A stretch of 64,000 bases of DNA, taken from contig JACCET010000003.1 of the NCBI GenBank assembly GCA_013416405.1, positions 186,001 to 250,000 of the forward strand, in the 5' to 3' direction. The position numbers were made by a program, and so were the translations under genes. Positions 27,630-35,170 of this stretch are shown piece after piece. Each line of letters begins with the position of its first letter. Within the stretch, counting starts at the first letter, position 1. The notes under the pieces were generated by a model. The model saw only the letters and a list, made by a program, of their open reading frames with translations, was not told the DNA's origin and searched no databases. The DNA is from Alcaligenaceae bacterium (lineage in GTDB: Bacteria; Pseudomonadota; Gammaproteobacteria; Burkholderiales; Burkholderiaceae_B).

Positions 27630-27901
27630 GTACCGTTTACTGAATTCTTGCATGGTGTGGGTGTCTGCGCCGGACTGTGCTCCGATCGCTGCGCCCCCTT
27701 CGGGGGTACCCTTGCAAGCGCCATTCGTCGGGGTCGGGCGTGAACTCGCCATCCATCAGCCGCCTGTGGGCTGATGAATGGCTCAGACAGCACGCCCTCT
27801 TGCGCCCCGCCGCCTGGCGCCTGCCGCGGCTTGCTCAAACGTCGCCCAGCCCGGCGCAGACACCCACACCACAGCCATGAAATACAGCGGTCGAACGGTA
27901 C
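27630..27901. repeat. 272-bp nested imperfect palindrome, copy 1 of a two-member family
   Basis: Outer arms GTACCGTT (27630-27637) and AACGGTAC (27894-27901) are followed inward by a perfect 21-bp pair at 27653-27673 and 27851-27871. Inside are side hairpins: CCCCC-TTC-GGGGG at 27694-27706 and a 13-pair hairpin at 27748-27782 with one mismatch. Its 3' arm (27875-27898) aligns with the 3' arm of the neighbouring palindrome (28203-28226), both ending GTCGAACGG. The fold is a long stem with several branches. It has no open frame of interest. Confidence 0.8.
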
Positions 27902-28000
27902 TGGTTGTTTGATAGCGGCTTGCTGATGGCTCACCTACAAGCCGTAACACGCACCGTAGAGGCGCCAACCGTCGCTAAGACGTTGACACAGCACGAGCGT

Positions 28001-28233
28001 CGTCAGGCCGTTCGACTGCGACTAATGTCGATGGCCGCCGTGTGCTGGGTCTTATGGGTCGGGCTGCGGCGACTTTCGGGGCGGAGCGAGCCGGAGGCGA
28101 AGGCAGCCCGTATGGGCGGACGAGCGAGCGACGCGGTGTTCGGCGCGCAGGCGCCGAACCCGTCACGAGGAGCAAAGCCCGGCCCATAAGACCCAGCACA
28201 CGCCATAGAAACCAGCAGTCGAACGGCCTGACG
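28001..28233. repeat. 233-bp nested imperfect palindrome, copy 2 of a two-member family
   Basis: Outer 19-bp perfect arms are at 28001-28019 and 28215-28233. ATGGC/GCCAT (28031-28035 with 28202-28206) leads to 25-base arms at 28041-28065 and 28176-28200 that pair throughout with a single G-T wobble. On the 3' half a perfect 9-bp hairpin, GTTCGGCGC-GCAG-GCGCCGAAC, branches off at 28138-28159, and GCCC-GTAT-GGGC forms another at 28106-28117. The asymmetric GTTC...GAAC side hairpin recalls the one in the palindrome at 15214-15496. The topB stop is 33 bp away. Confidence 0.82.
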
Positions 28234-28265
28234 TCGCGCCCCGCTAGAACTCAGCAGCCATAGCC

Positions 28266-30977
28266 TTAAAACGGCGGATCATCATCCCCACCGCTGGTCA
28301 CAGGTGCCGCGACCGCCTTCTTGACTGCAGCCTTTTTAACAGCCGTCTTTTTAGCCGCCGCTTTCTTCGCCGGAGCTTTCTTTGCGGCTGTCTTCGTCGC
28401 AGCCTTCTTCACAGCCGCCTTCTTGGCTGCCGTCTTCCCTGCAGCCTTCGTCGCCGTCTTCCCTGCAGCCTTCGTCGCCGTCTTGGAAGCTGCCTTCTTG
28501 GCCGCTGTCTTCGCACCAGCCTTCGCAGGACGCGGCTCGAACTCGAAGCCTATCTTGCCATTTTCCTGCTTGACCAGATAAGCCTTGAACTTCCGGTTCG
28601 TGCGGCTGGAAACAAAACCATCAAGCAAGTCCGTCTTGCCTTCAGACAACAGCTTGCTGACCTGCGCGGCCGAAATCTCCTGCTGCAATATCATCTTGCC
28701 CGTTCTGAAATCACAAGTCTTGTCCGAGCCCACCGACTTCTCGCAGACATAATTCATGCCGTGCTCATAGACCTTGTGCTGGCATTTCGGACACGTGCCT
28801 ACCGAGGTATGCCCGGAAAAATCTACCGGCTCGGTGTCCTCGTCATCCTTCTGGCCGAAATCGAATTCCAGCTTGTATTCGTCGGTGATTCGTAGCAAGG
28901 CTGCAAACGGCCGCCCCATCTTGCTGATGAAGCCCGGCAGCGGGCCCAGCTGGCGTTGGGTCAGCAATTCTTCGACTTCGGCTATCTCGAACGTACGCCC
29001 GCCCGGATGCTTGCCTATGGAGAAATCGCAGCTCGTGCAGGCATAGCGTCGGTAGTTTTCCTTGACCACGCTGCCGCACTTGGGGCAGGGTGTGGTCAAG
29101 GTTGCATAATCGCCTGGCACCGTATCGCGCTCGTATTCTTTCGCGCGCTTGACGATAACCTGAGTCATTTGGGCGATCTCGCGCATGAAGGCGTCGCGAT
29201 CCAGCTCGCGCTGTTCGATCTGCTTTAGCCGATGTTCCCACTCGCCCGTCAATTCGGGCGACGTCAGTTCATTGACGCCCAGTCCGGCCAGCAACGTCAT
29301 CAACTGCCTGGCCTTGGCGCTGGGTATCAGGTCGCGGCCTTCTCGGCGCAGATAGCCCTCGTTGAGCAAACCTTCGATAATCGCAGCCCGCGTTGCCGGT
29401 GTGCCCAGGCCCCGCTCGGACATGGCTTCGCGCAGTGCCTCGTCGTCCACCAGCTTGCCCGCGCCTTCCATGGCCGAGAGCAGCGTGGCTTCCGTAAAGT
29501 GCGCCGGCGGTTTGGTGGCCAGGCCCTTGGATTCGATGTCGTCGGTCTTGACCGTCTCGCCTTCTGAAACCGCAATCAGGGTTGTATCGTCGCCTTGCGC
29601 CTCGCGGCCATAAATGGCGAGCCAGCCCGGATTGATCAGGACTTTGCCTTCCGTCTTGAAGTGGTGCCCCGATACTTCCGTAATGCGTGTGGTGACCCGG
29701 AATTCGGCCGCAGGGAAAAATACGGCCAGGAAGCGCTTGGCGATCATGTCGTAGATTTTGCCTTCGGCTTCACTCAGTTCCCGCGGGATCTGCAAAGTGG
29801 GAATAATGGCAAAGTGATCCGACACCTTTTTGTCGTCGAAAATGCGCCGGTTGGGCTTGACCCACTTCTGTTTGCAGACGGTCTCTGCAAACGGGCGCAG
29901 CCCGGCAGCCGCTGACGAGCCGCCCTCGGACAGGGCTTCCATGGTCTGCTGCACGGTGCTCAGGTAGTCTTCGGGCAGATAGCGCGAATCGGTACGCGGA
30001 TAGGTCAGGGCCTTGTGGCGTTCATATAGGGTCTGGGCCAGCGCCAGGGTGGTCTTGGCTGAAAAACCGAAGCGCGAGTTGGCTTCGCGCTGCAGCGATG
30101 TCAAGTCGAACAGGGCGGGTGACATCTGGGTAGAGGGCTTGGACTCTTCGGTAACCCGACCTGGCTGCCCGCGACATGCCATCACAATAGTTTGTGCGGC
30201 CGTGCTGGACCAGAGACGGGAATCACGCTGCTCCGGGTCGCGTTCATCCTTGACGAATTTGGGATCGAACCACCGGCCGGAGTAAAAGCCTGCGGCGGCG
30301 ACGAAGGTGCCATGCACTTCCCAGTAGTCGCGGGAAACGAATTTGCGTATGCGTTCTTCGCGTTCGTTGACGATGGCCAGAGTTGGCGTCTGGACCCGGC
30401 CTACCGGTGTCTTGAAGAAGCCGCCGTCTTTGCTGTTGAAGGCCGTCATGGCGCGTGTGCCGTTGATACCCACCAGCCAGTCGGCCTCGGCCCGCGAGCG
30501 TGCCGCAGCCTCCAGGGGTTTCATGGTCTCGTCATCGCGCAGATTGACGAAGGCCTCGCGGATGGCCGCTTGCGTCATGGAGCGCAGCCACAGTCGTTGA
30601 ACGGGTTTCTTGACCCCTGAATATTGCACTATGTACCGGAAGATGAGTTCGCCCTCGCGGCCCGCGTCGCAAGCGTTGATCACGGCGCCGACGTCTTTTC
30701 GCTTGAGCAGCTTGACCAGCAGCTTGAGCCGTTCGGACGAGCGCTTGTCGGTGGGGCCCAGCTCGAACTGAGGCGGGATCACGGGAAGGTGCGTGAAGCT
30801 CCATTTGCCGCGCACGGGATCGTTGGGCGCAACCAGGCTGAGCAGATGGCCGACGCTGGACGCCAGCACATACTGCTCGCTTTCAAAATAATCGCCTTCC
30901 CGGGTAAAGCCTCCGAGGGCGCGGGAAATATCCAGGGCTACCGAGGGTTTCTCGGCAATAATGAGCGTTTTAGTCAT
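28266..30977 (-). CDS. topB: DNA topoisomerase III with alanine/lysine-rich tail
   Basis: A 903-residue type IA topoisomerase that relaxes and decatenates DNA. The Toprim domain (K-T-L-I-I-A-E-K-P-S-V-A near the start and the acidic N-A-C-D-A-G-R-E-G-E motif near 100) is followed by the catalytic region with the active tyrosine in L-T-Y-P-R-T-D-S-R-Y near 325. Two zinc-finger-like C-P-K-C segments (C-P-K-C-G near 640 and C-P-K-C-Q near 735) follow. The last 85 or so residues are a K-K-A-A / K-T-A repeat like histone H1-type proteins of Bordetella. DNA of this tail contains an exact 24-bp tandem duplication (28429-28476). The ATG ending at 30977 is used; ten upstream residues are not conserved. 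Confidence 0.95.
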   Translation of the reverse strand: MTKTLIIAEKPSVALDISRALGGFTREGDYFESEQYVLASSVGHLLSLVAPNDPVRGKWSFTHLPVIPPQFELGPTDKRSSERLKLLVKLLKRKDVGAVINACDAGREGELIFRYIVQYSGVKKPVQRLWLRSMTQAAIREAFVNLRDDETMKPLEAAARSRAEADWLVGINGTRAMTAFNSKDGGFFKTPVGRVQTPTLAIVNEREERIRKFVSRDYWEVHGTFVAAAGFYSGRWFDPKFVKDERDPEQRDSRLWSSTAAQTIVMACRGQPGRVTEESKPSTQMSPALFDLTSLQREANSRFGFSAKTTLALAQTLYERHKALTYPRTDSRYLPEDYLSTVQQTMEALSEGGSSAAAGLRPFAETVCKQKWVKPNRRIFDDKKVSDHFAIIPTLQIPRELSEAEGKIYDMIAKRFLAVFFPAAEFRVTTRITEVSGHHFKTEGKVLINPGWLAIYGREAQGDDTTLIAVSEGETVKTDDIESKGLATKPPAHFTEATLLSAMEGAGKLVDDEALREAMSERGLGTPATRAAIIEGLLNEGYLRREGRDLIPSAKARQLMTLLAGLGVNELTSPELTGEWEHRLKQIEQRELDRDAFMREIAQMTQVIVKRAKEYERDTVPGDYATLTTPCPKCGSVVKENYRRYACTSCDFSIGKHPGGRTFEIAEVEELLTQRQLGPLPGFISKMGRPFAALLRITDEYKLEFDFGQKDDEDTEPVDFSGHTSVGTCPKCQHKVYEHGMNYVCEKSVGSDKTCDFRTGKMILQQEISAAQVSKLLSEGKTDLLDGFVSSRTNRKFKAYLVKQENGKIGFEFEPRPAKAGAKTAAKKAASKTATKAAGKTATKAAGKTAAKKAAVKKAATKTAAKKAPAKKAAAKKTAVKKAAVKKAVAAPVTSGGDDDPPF
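28429..28476. repeat. Two exact 24-bp tandem repeats in the topB tail
   Basis: The 24-base unit at 28429-28452 is repeated exactly at 28453-28476, encoding two copies of an eight-residue T-K-A-A-G-K-T-A type unit. A third partial copy of eight bases follows. The unit length is a multiple of three, so slippage changes tail length without shifting the frame. Confidence 0.85.
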
Positions 30978-31039
30978 GTGTTTCCAGTAACTGCATTTCA
31001 GCAGCAATAGCGCGGATAATACGAGGTGAGAAACGCACT

Positions 31040-33589
31040 ATGCAAGTCGAGGGCCATATTAACCATTTAAGCCGAAACATTTCCTGGCCTATTTTTTTGC
31101 AGAAAACTGCAGGTGGATTGGCCGGTATCCTGCTTGCCAGCGCCGGAATTTCCTGGCTTGCCGCCAATTGGAACCTAGCCACCGCCTTGCAGAAACTCGC
31201 GGGTGCCCAGATTTTGCTGGTGCTGCTGGTTTTTCTGGCATGGCGGGCAATGGGCAGGCCTGAGCCGGCTGCGGGCCGCGACTTTTCCACCTTCGGTATT
31301 TTTACGTCTTTGGCCAGTGTGACAGTGGGTGGTCTGCTGGCCCTCGTGGGCCAAATATATCAGACTGGGGCCGATCCCTGGCAATTGTTCCTGCTGTGGG
31401 CCGTATTGTTGCTGCCCTGGCTGGTGCTGGTGCGCACTGTATTCATGGGGATATTGTGCGGGATGCTGCTCAATCTGGCGGCCGCCTTGTATCTGGACGT
31501 ATTCGGCGGGCACTTCCTGTTCAATGTCTCGCTGGACTGGATGGCGGCAAGTCTATTGCTGGCCTTCATGAATGCGGCTCTGCTCGGTTTGTGGGAGTGG
31601 GCTCAGCCCAGGTGCGACGATGTCTGGCGAATAGGGCCGCGTGCATTGGCCAGTGCGCTGGCGGGCTGGCTGATTGTGGCCGCCTTTGCCGGTTTCGATG
31701 CTCAGGGCGGCCCGATCCTGCCAGCATTGATAGGTTTGGCGGCCTGCGCCCTGATGTACGGCATTTACACTGCGTGGCGTCCCGATCCGGCCATGGCCTG
31801 CCTGGCCGTGGCGACGGCCTATTTCTTGTTGGCCATGCTTTTGGGTAGCCAGATCGAGTCCGAGGGTGGGCTGCTGATGCTTATCGTGGTGTTGGTCGTG
31901 CTGGCGGGGCTGACATTGCGGCATCTGAGCAGGCTGGTTGGTGCCCTTCGGCGCAAGCCCGACTCCGCTGCCGGCGTAGAGCCCGACGAGGGCACGACCG
32001 GCCTGGATCCCTGGTATCTGAGTCTGCTTCGATTGGCCGTCATGGGGCTGGCCGCTGTGCTGGTAATTGCCTTTCTGTTTGTTTCCTTCGAACTGGAATT
32101 CGAGCAGTTGTGGATCACGGGCCTGGCCGTCTGCGGCGTGGGCTTGCTTGCCCTGCGGGGCAAGGGCAGCGTGGTGCGCGAGTTCGGTACTACCTTGACA
32201 CTGGCCGGGCTGGGCATGACGGGCGTCGGGCTGTTTGCCCTGGATGAGTTCGATGCCCTGCTTCGGGCCGCCGGCATTCTGCTGCTAGGCGTGGTTGTCT
32301 ATGGCCTGGCAACCGGAGGCGCGTTGCGTTTTCTTTGCGCTTTCTTCGTGCTGGCTCTGCTGTATATGCTGACATGGCCCGGGCATTTGGACGCCTTGCC
32401 ACTGGACTTGCTGGACGGCACTTCCACCGGGGCTGATCTGCCAGTTTATTTTCCGGCTTATCTGCGCTTGTGGTGGCTGGCCGTGGCGGCCGTGCTGACA
32501 CTGGCCCTGAGCCATAACGCTGATAAAAGAAATTTCTGGCTGCCATTGGCCTGGGCACTGGTTTGCCTGACCCAGGTAGGCGCCTGGCTAACGCCTGCGC
32601 CCACGGTTCTGGGCCTGGGTGAGGTATCGCGACAAATGCCTGGTTTGCTGCTGATCTGGGTGGCTTGCGCTTTGCTGCCCGTGTTGTCGCTGGCGGCCCT
32701 CCTGTGGCGTGAAGACAGCGTGCCCTCCTGGTTGAAGCTGGCTGCGCCGCTGGCGTTGGCATTGGCCAGCCTGGGCTGGATGGGGGCACCCGGCGTATCC
32801 ATGGCTTTGTTGTGGCTGGTGCTGGGCTACGCATTGGGACAGCGTGGACTGCTAGTGTTTGCGGTGCTGGCGCTGTTGGCTTATTTAGGCCGGTTTTACT
32901 ATCAGATGGATGCGTCCCTGTTGCAAAAATCACTGGTGCTGGGCCTGACGGGAGGCTGGTTGCTGCTGTCATGGCTGGTCTTGCATGCCCGGATTGCAAG
33001 TCCAGCGGCGGGACAGACGCAGGGCCAGGCAGGCATGCAAGCGCGCAGATTCTGGTCTGTTGCTGGCTGGTGGCTGGGCCTGGCCGTCGTGCTGCTGGTC
33101 ATCAATACCGGCATTTACCAGCGTGAGCAGATTCTCAGGCACGGGCAGACTGTGGTGCTGGCCCTGGCGCCCGTTGATCCGCGCTCATTGATGCAGGGCG
33201 ATTACATGGCCCTGCGCTTTGCCGCAGAGCAAGATACACGGCATTGGTTGGCGCAGGCGCCTGAGCCCCTGGCCCAGGCGATCGAGCAGCAACGCGGCGG
33301 ATGGCTGGTGTTGCGAGCCGATGAACAGGGCGAGTTCCATGTTCAGGCGGTGCTGGCAGATTTGCCGCCGGTGAATGAATCGGCCAGCGCAGAGCGCGAT
33401 GCAGACACCGTTCTTCTGGAATTCCGCTTGCGCGACCGGGGGCTGCGCATCGTGACCGACGCCTGGTTTTTCCCCGAGGGACAGGCCCAGCGCTATGAGC
33501 AGGCGCGCTTTGGTGAGTTTCGGGTCAATCGCAAGGGAGAAGGCTTGCTGGTCAGGCTGCTCGATGGGCAACACCGGCCTTTGCCGTGA
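31040..33589 (+). CDS. Large membrane protein, DUF2157 / DUF4401 / GDYXXLXY domains
   Basis: An 849-residue inner-membrane protein of unknown function. The N terminus (to about residue 320) resembles DUF2157, with a short soluble lead and 8-9 helices; the middle resembles DUF4401 with about a dozen more helices. After a last helix near 690 comes a periplasmic domain of about 150 residues containing V-D-P-R-S-L-M-Q-G-D-Y-M-A-L-R-F, the signature of the GDYXXLXY domain. In other genomes the DUF4401 and GDYXXLXY parts can be separate neighbouring genes, so this is the fused form. It diverges from topB with 62 bp between starts and converges on gluQRS with 21 bp. Confidence 0.85.
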   Translation: MQVEGHINHLSRNISWPIFLQKTAGGLAGILLASAGISWLAANWNLATALQKLAGAQILLVLLVFLAWRAMGRPEPAAGRDFSTFGIFTSLASVTVGGLLALVGQIYQTGADPWQLFLLWAVLLLPWLVLVRTVFMGILCGMLLNLAAALYLDVFGGHFLFNVSLDWMAASLLLAFMNAALLGLWEWAQPRCDDVWRIGPRALASALAGWLIVAAFAGFDAQGGPILPALIGLAACALMYGIYTAWRPDPAMACLAVATAYFLLAMLLGSQIESEGGLLMLIVVLVVLAGLTLRHLSRLVGALRRKPDSAAGVEPDEGTTGLDPWYLSLLRLAVMGLAAVLVIAFLFVSFELEFEQLWITGLAVCGVGLLALRGKGSVVREFGTTLTLAGLGMTGVGLFALDEFDALLRAAGILLLGVVVYGLATGGALRFLCAFFVLALLYMLTWPGHLDALPLDLLDGTSTGADLPVYFPAYLRLWWLAVAAVLTLALSHNADKRNFWLPLAWALVCLTQVGAWLTPAPTVLGLGEVSRQMPGLLLIWVACALLPVLSLAALLWREDSVPSWLKLAAPLALALASLGWMGAPGVSMALLWLVLGYALGQRGLLVFAVLALLAYLGRFYYQMDASLLQKSLVLGLTGGWLLLSWLVLHARIASPAAGQTQGQAGMQARRFWSVAGWWLGLAVVLLVINTGIYQREQILRHGQTVVLALAPVDPRSLMQGDYMALRFAAEQDTRHWLAQAPEPLAQAIEQQRGGWLVLRADEQGEFHVQAVLADLPPVNESASAERDADTVLLEFRLRDRGLRIVTDAWFFPEGQAQRYEQARFGEFRVNRKGEGLLVRLLDGQHRPLP

Positions 33590-33610
33590 AGCTGGTCCTG
33601 ACGGTTCTGT

Positions 33611-34498
33611 TCAGGTGCCCAGGGTTTGCTGGGGCTGACTGTAGCGGTTGGCCCAGCGCTCCAGCGCTGCTGCCCAGAATGCCTCAACGTCTTGGGCAAC
33701 CAGCGCTTCGAAACCCAGCGCCTGCCAGGCCTGATTCAAGGTATCCAGGGGCCGGGTGATATCCATGGCGGCGGCGTGATTCTGCTTGGAAAGCTTGCGC
33801 CCTTCGGGATCAAGCAACAGTGGCACATGCATGACTGTGGGATAGTCCAAGCCCAGATGTCGGGCCAGCATGCGCTGGCGCGCGGTCGAATCCAGCAAAT
33901 CGGCGCCTCGCACTATATGCGTTATACCTTGTGCGCCGTCATCTACAACGACCACCAGTTGATAGGCCCATAGTCCGTCGGCGCGCTTGATGATGAAGTC
34001 GCCCGCATGCTTTACAACATCCTGCTGCTGTGGCCCTTGCCAGCGATCATCAAAGCATTCCACCCCCTGTGAGGCCCGGAAACGCCACGCACGGGCTTGA
34101 CGGCCTGCAGGTAGGCCATGGCGGCAGATGCCGGGGTAAGGGCCGTCTGAGGGCAGTTCCTGGCGTGTGCAGGCACATCCGTATGTGTCGCCCGATGCGG
34201 TCAGCTGATCAAAGGCGGCCTGGTACAAAGGCAGACGCTGGGATTGCCAGACTGGTTTTTCGTCCCACAGCATGCCCATGCTGCGCAGTTGATGCATGAT
34301 GGCCAGGTCGGCGCCAGGCACCACCCGAGGCATATCTATGTCTTCAATGCGCAACAGCCAGCGCCCATGATGGGCCCTGGCATCCAGAAAGCTGGCCATG
34401 GCGGCAATCAGCGAGCCGTTATGCAAGGGCCCGCTGGGGCTGGGCGCAAAGCGCCCACGATAGCCAGACTGGCTGCTTGCTGGTACTGAATACGCCAT
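33611..34498 (-). CDS. gluQRS: Glutamyl-Q tRNA(Asp) synthetase
   Basis: A 295-residue truncated glutamyl-tRNA synthetase lacking the anticodon-binding domain. It attaches glutamate to queuosine in tRNA-Asp. The signature H-N-G-S (residues 26-29, in place of HIGH) lies in [10 protein letters not shown]; zinc ligands Cys108, Cys110, Tyr121 and Cys125 match the family set, and K-L-S-K-Q-N near 230 is the KMSKS equivalent. The C-terminal [10 protein letters not shown] segment is also typical. Smg starts only five bases beyond on the same strand side, so the two are likely co-transcribed from the smg promoter. Confidence 0.95.
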   Translation of the reverse strand: MAYSVPASSQSGYRGRFAPSPSGPLHNGSLIAAMASFLDARAHHGRWLLRIEDIDMPRVVPGADLAIMHQLRSMGMLWDEKPVWQSQRLPLYQAAFDQLTASGDTYGCACTRQELPSDGPYPGICRHGLPAGRQARAWRFRASQGVECFDDRWQGPQQQDVVKHAGDFIIKRADGLWAYQLVVVVDDGAQGITHIVRGADLLDSTARQRMLARHLGLDYPTVMHVPLLLDPEGRKLSKQNHAAAMDITRPLDTLNQAWQALGFEALVAQDVEAFWAAALERWANRYSQPQQTLGT

Positions 34499-34503
34499 TC
34501 AGC

Positions 34504-34965
34504 CTAATGCGACAGGCGGGTTTGGTCGTCGGCCAGCAGCTCTTCGAATACCAAGTGGTCGACCTCGGCTTCCTGGCTCCAGAGCACCATCAGGGCAATG
34601 ATTTTGATCTTGGCCAGGGAAATGGGGGTCTCGCCAGTGGCCTGGGCGCGCTCGATGAGGATTTCGCGCAGGGCGGGCGGCAGCACGCCGGAGTTGTCCA
34701 GGAAGGTAATGAAGCCTATGGCTTCGGTGCCCATACTTTGGTATTCGTACTCAGTAAATATGCGCGTGCTGTCGCCCAGGGGAGCCTTTGCCAGTTCGCC
34801 GCATTCTTCAGTGGTTTGCGCCAGCCCATGCAGCCAGCCCAAGGCGTCGTTGATGTCTTCGTGTTCGAAACCCACCGCAGCCAGCTTGTGCGCCAGGACA
34901 TCAGCTTCGGGACACGCCTGGGGCGTGTAGTAGTTTTCGAATAAATAAACCAATATGTCGAACAT
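34504..34965 (-). CDS. smg: Smg family protein (DUF494)
   Basis: A 153-residue cytosolic protein of the Smg/DUF494 family, common in beta- and gammaproteobacteria next to dprA and topB. It begins M-F-D-I-L-V-Y-L-F-E-N-Y, the family hallmark, and continues with an acidic helical middle and a C-terminal H-L-V-F-E-E-L-L-A-D segment. Its molecular role is not established. Here the usual dprA neighbour is absent; gluQRS follows instead and topB is 3.5 kb away. The 205-bp leader upstream carries long palindromes. Confidence 0.9.
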   Translation of the reverse strand: MFDILVYLFENYYTPQACPEADVLAHKLAAVGFEHEDINDALGWLHGLAQTTEECGELAKAPLGDSTRIFTEYEYQSMGTEAIGFITFLDNSGVLPPALREILIERAQATGETPISLAKIKIIALMVLWSQEAEVDHLVFEELLADDQTRLSH

Positions 34966-34980
34966 AGGTGCGCGATTCCG

Positions 34981-35069
34981 GTTGCCGAGTTGTATGTGAA
35001 AGCCAGTAAATCAAAGGTAAACCGGTAAAGTTAATATCGACTTTACGCTGAATTCTGGCGTCCGGCAAC
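34981..35069. repeat. 89-bp nested palindrome upstream of smg
   Basis: Three arm pairs share one centre: GTTGCCG/CGGCAAC (34981-34987 with 35063-35069), GCCAG/CTGGC (35002-35006 with 35055-35059) and GTAAAGT/ACTTTAC (35025-35031 with 35040-35046). It begins 16 bp upstream of the smg start codon, so it would lie in the smg leader or cover its promoter. The AT-rich centre (TTAATATC) could include a -10 element. Confidence 0.6.
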
Positions 35070-35077
35070 TTGCCCTC

Positions 35078-35153
35078 GTAATTCCATTTCCAAATCAGAA
35101 ATGGAATTACGACAGACGGAGTACAGGACAAGCTAGCCCTGTACTCCGTCTGT
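35078..35153. terminator. Two strong hairpins after the carboxylase alpha-subunit gene
   Basis: Hairpin 1 at 35112-35153 has a perfect 16-bp stem (ACAGACGGAGTACAGG with its complement) and a 10-base loop. Hairpin 2 at 35078-35110 has a perfect 13-bp stem around the loop CAAATCA. They sit 18 and 61 bp after the stop of the carboxylase gene (minus strand). Neither has a T run, so factor-independent termination is uncertain, but they mark the end of the operon. The left part of hairpin 2 contains a 16-mer also found at 56611-56626. Confidence 0.65.
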
Positions 35154-35170
35154 TGCAGCGCGCAGGCGGT

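Larger units (their letters stand above)
27581..28265. other. 685-bp non-coding gap between convergent dctM and topB with two long palindromes
   Basis: No frame here has a credible ribosome-binding site or family resemblance. The first 49 bp includes a direct repeat CCGGTTTCT at 27600-27608 and 27614-27622. Then follow the palindromes at 27630-27901 and 28001-28233. Between them, CGGCTTG at 27917-27923 pairs with CAAGCCG at 27938-27944, and 27945-28000 shows nothing clear. The last 32 bp before the topB stop contains no T-tailed terminator, so both operons may rely on the palindromes to end transcription. Confidence 0.8.

Noticed and set aside
27548-28209. Several 60-128-residue frames between dctM and topB
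   Set aside because: They overlap each other and the palindromes, are rich in Arg/Pro/Ala as expected for shadow frames, and have no start signals.
27630-28233. Integron attC sites as an explanation of the long palindromes
   Set aside because: There is no integrase, no cassette genes and no clear R' (GTTRRRY) and R'' core pair at the ends; the elements are also longer than usual attC sites.
31040-33589. Frameshift or fusion error in the 849-residue membrane protein
   Set aside because: The frame is continuous with uniform codon use, and fused DUF2157/DUF4401/GDYXXLXY forms are known, so it is taken as genuine.
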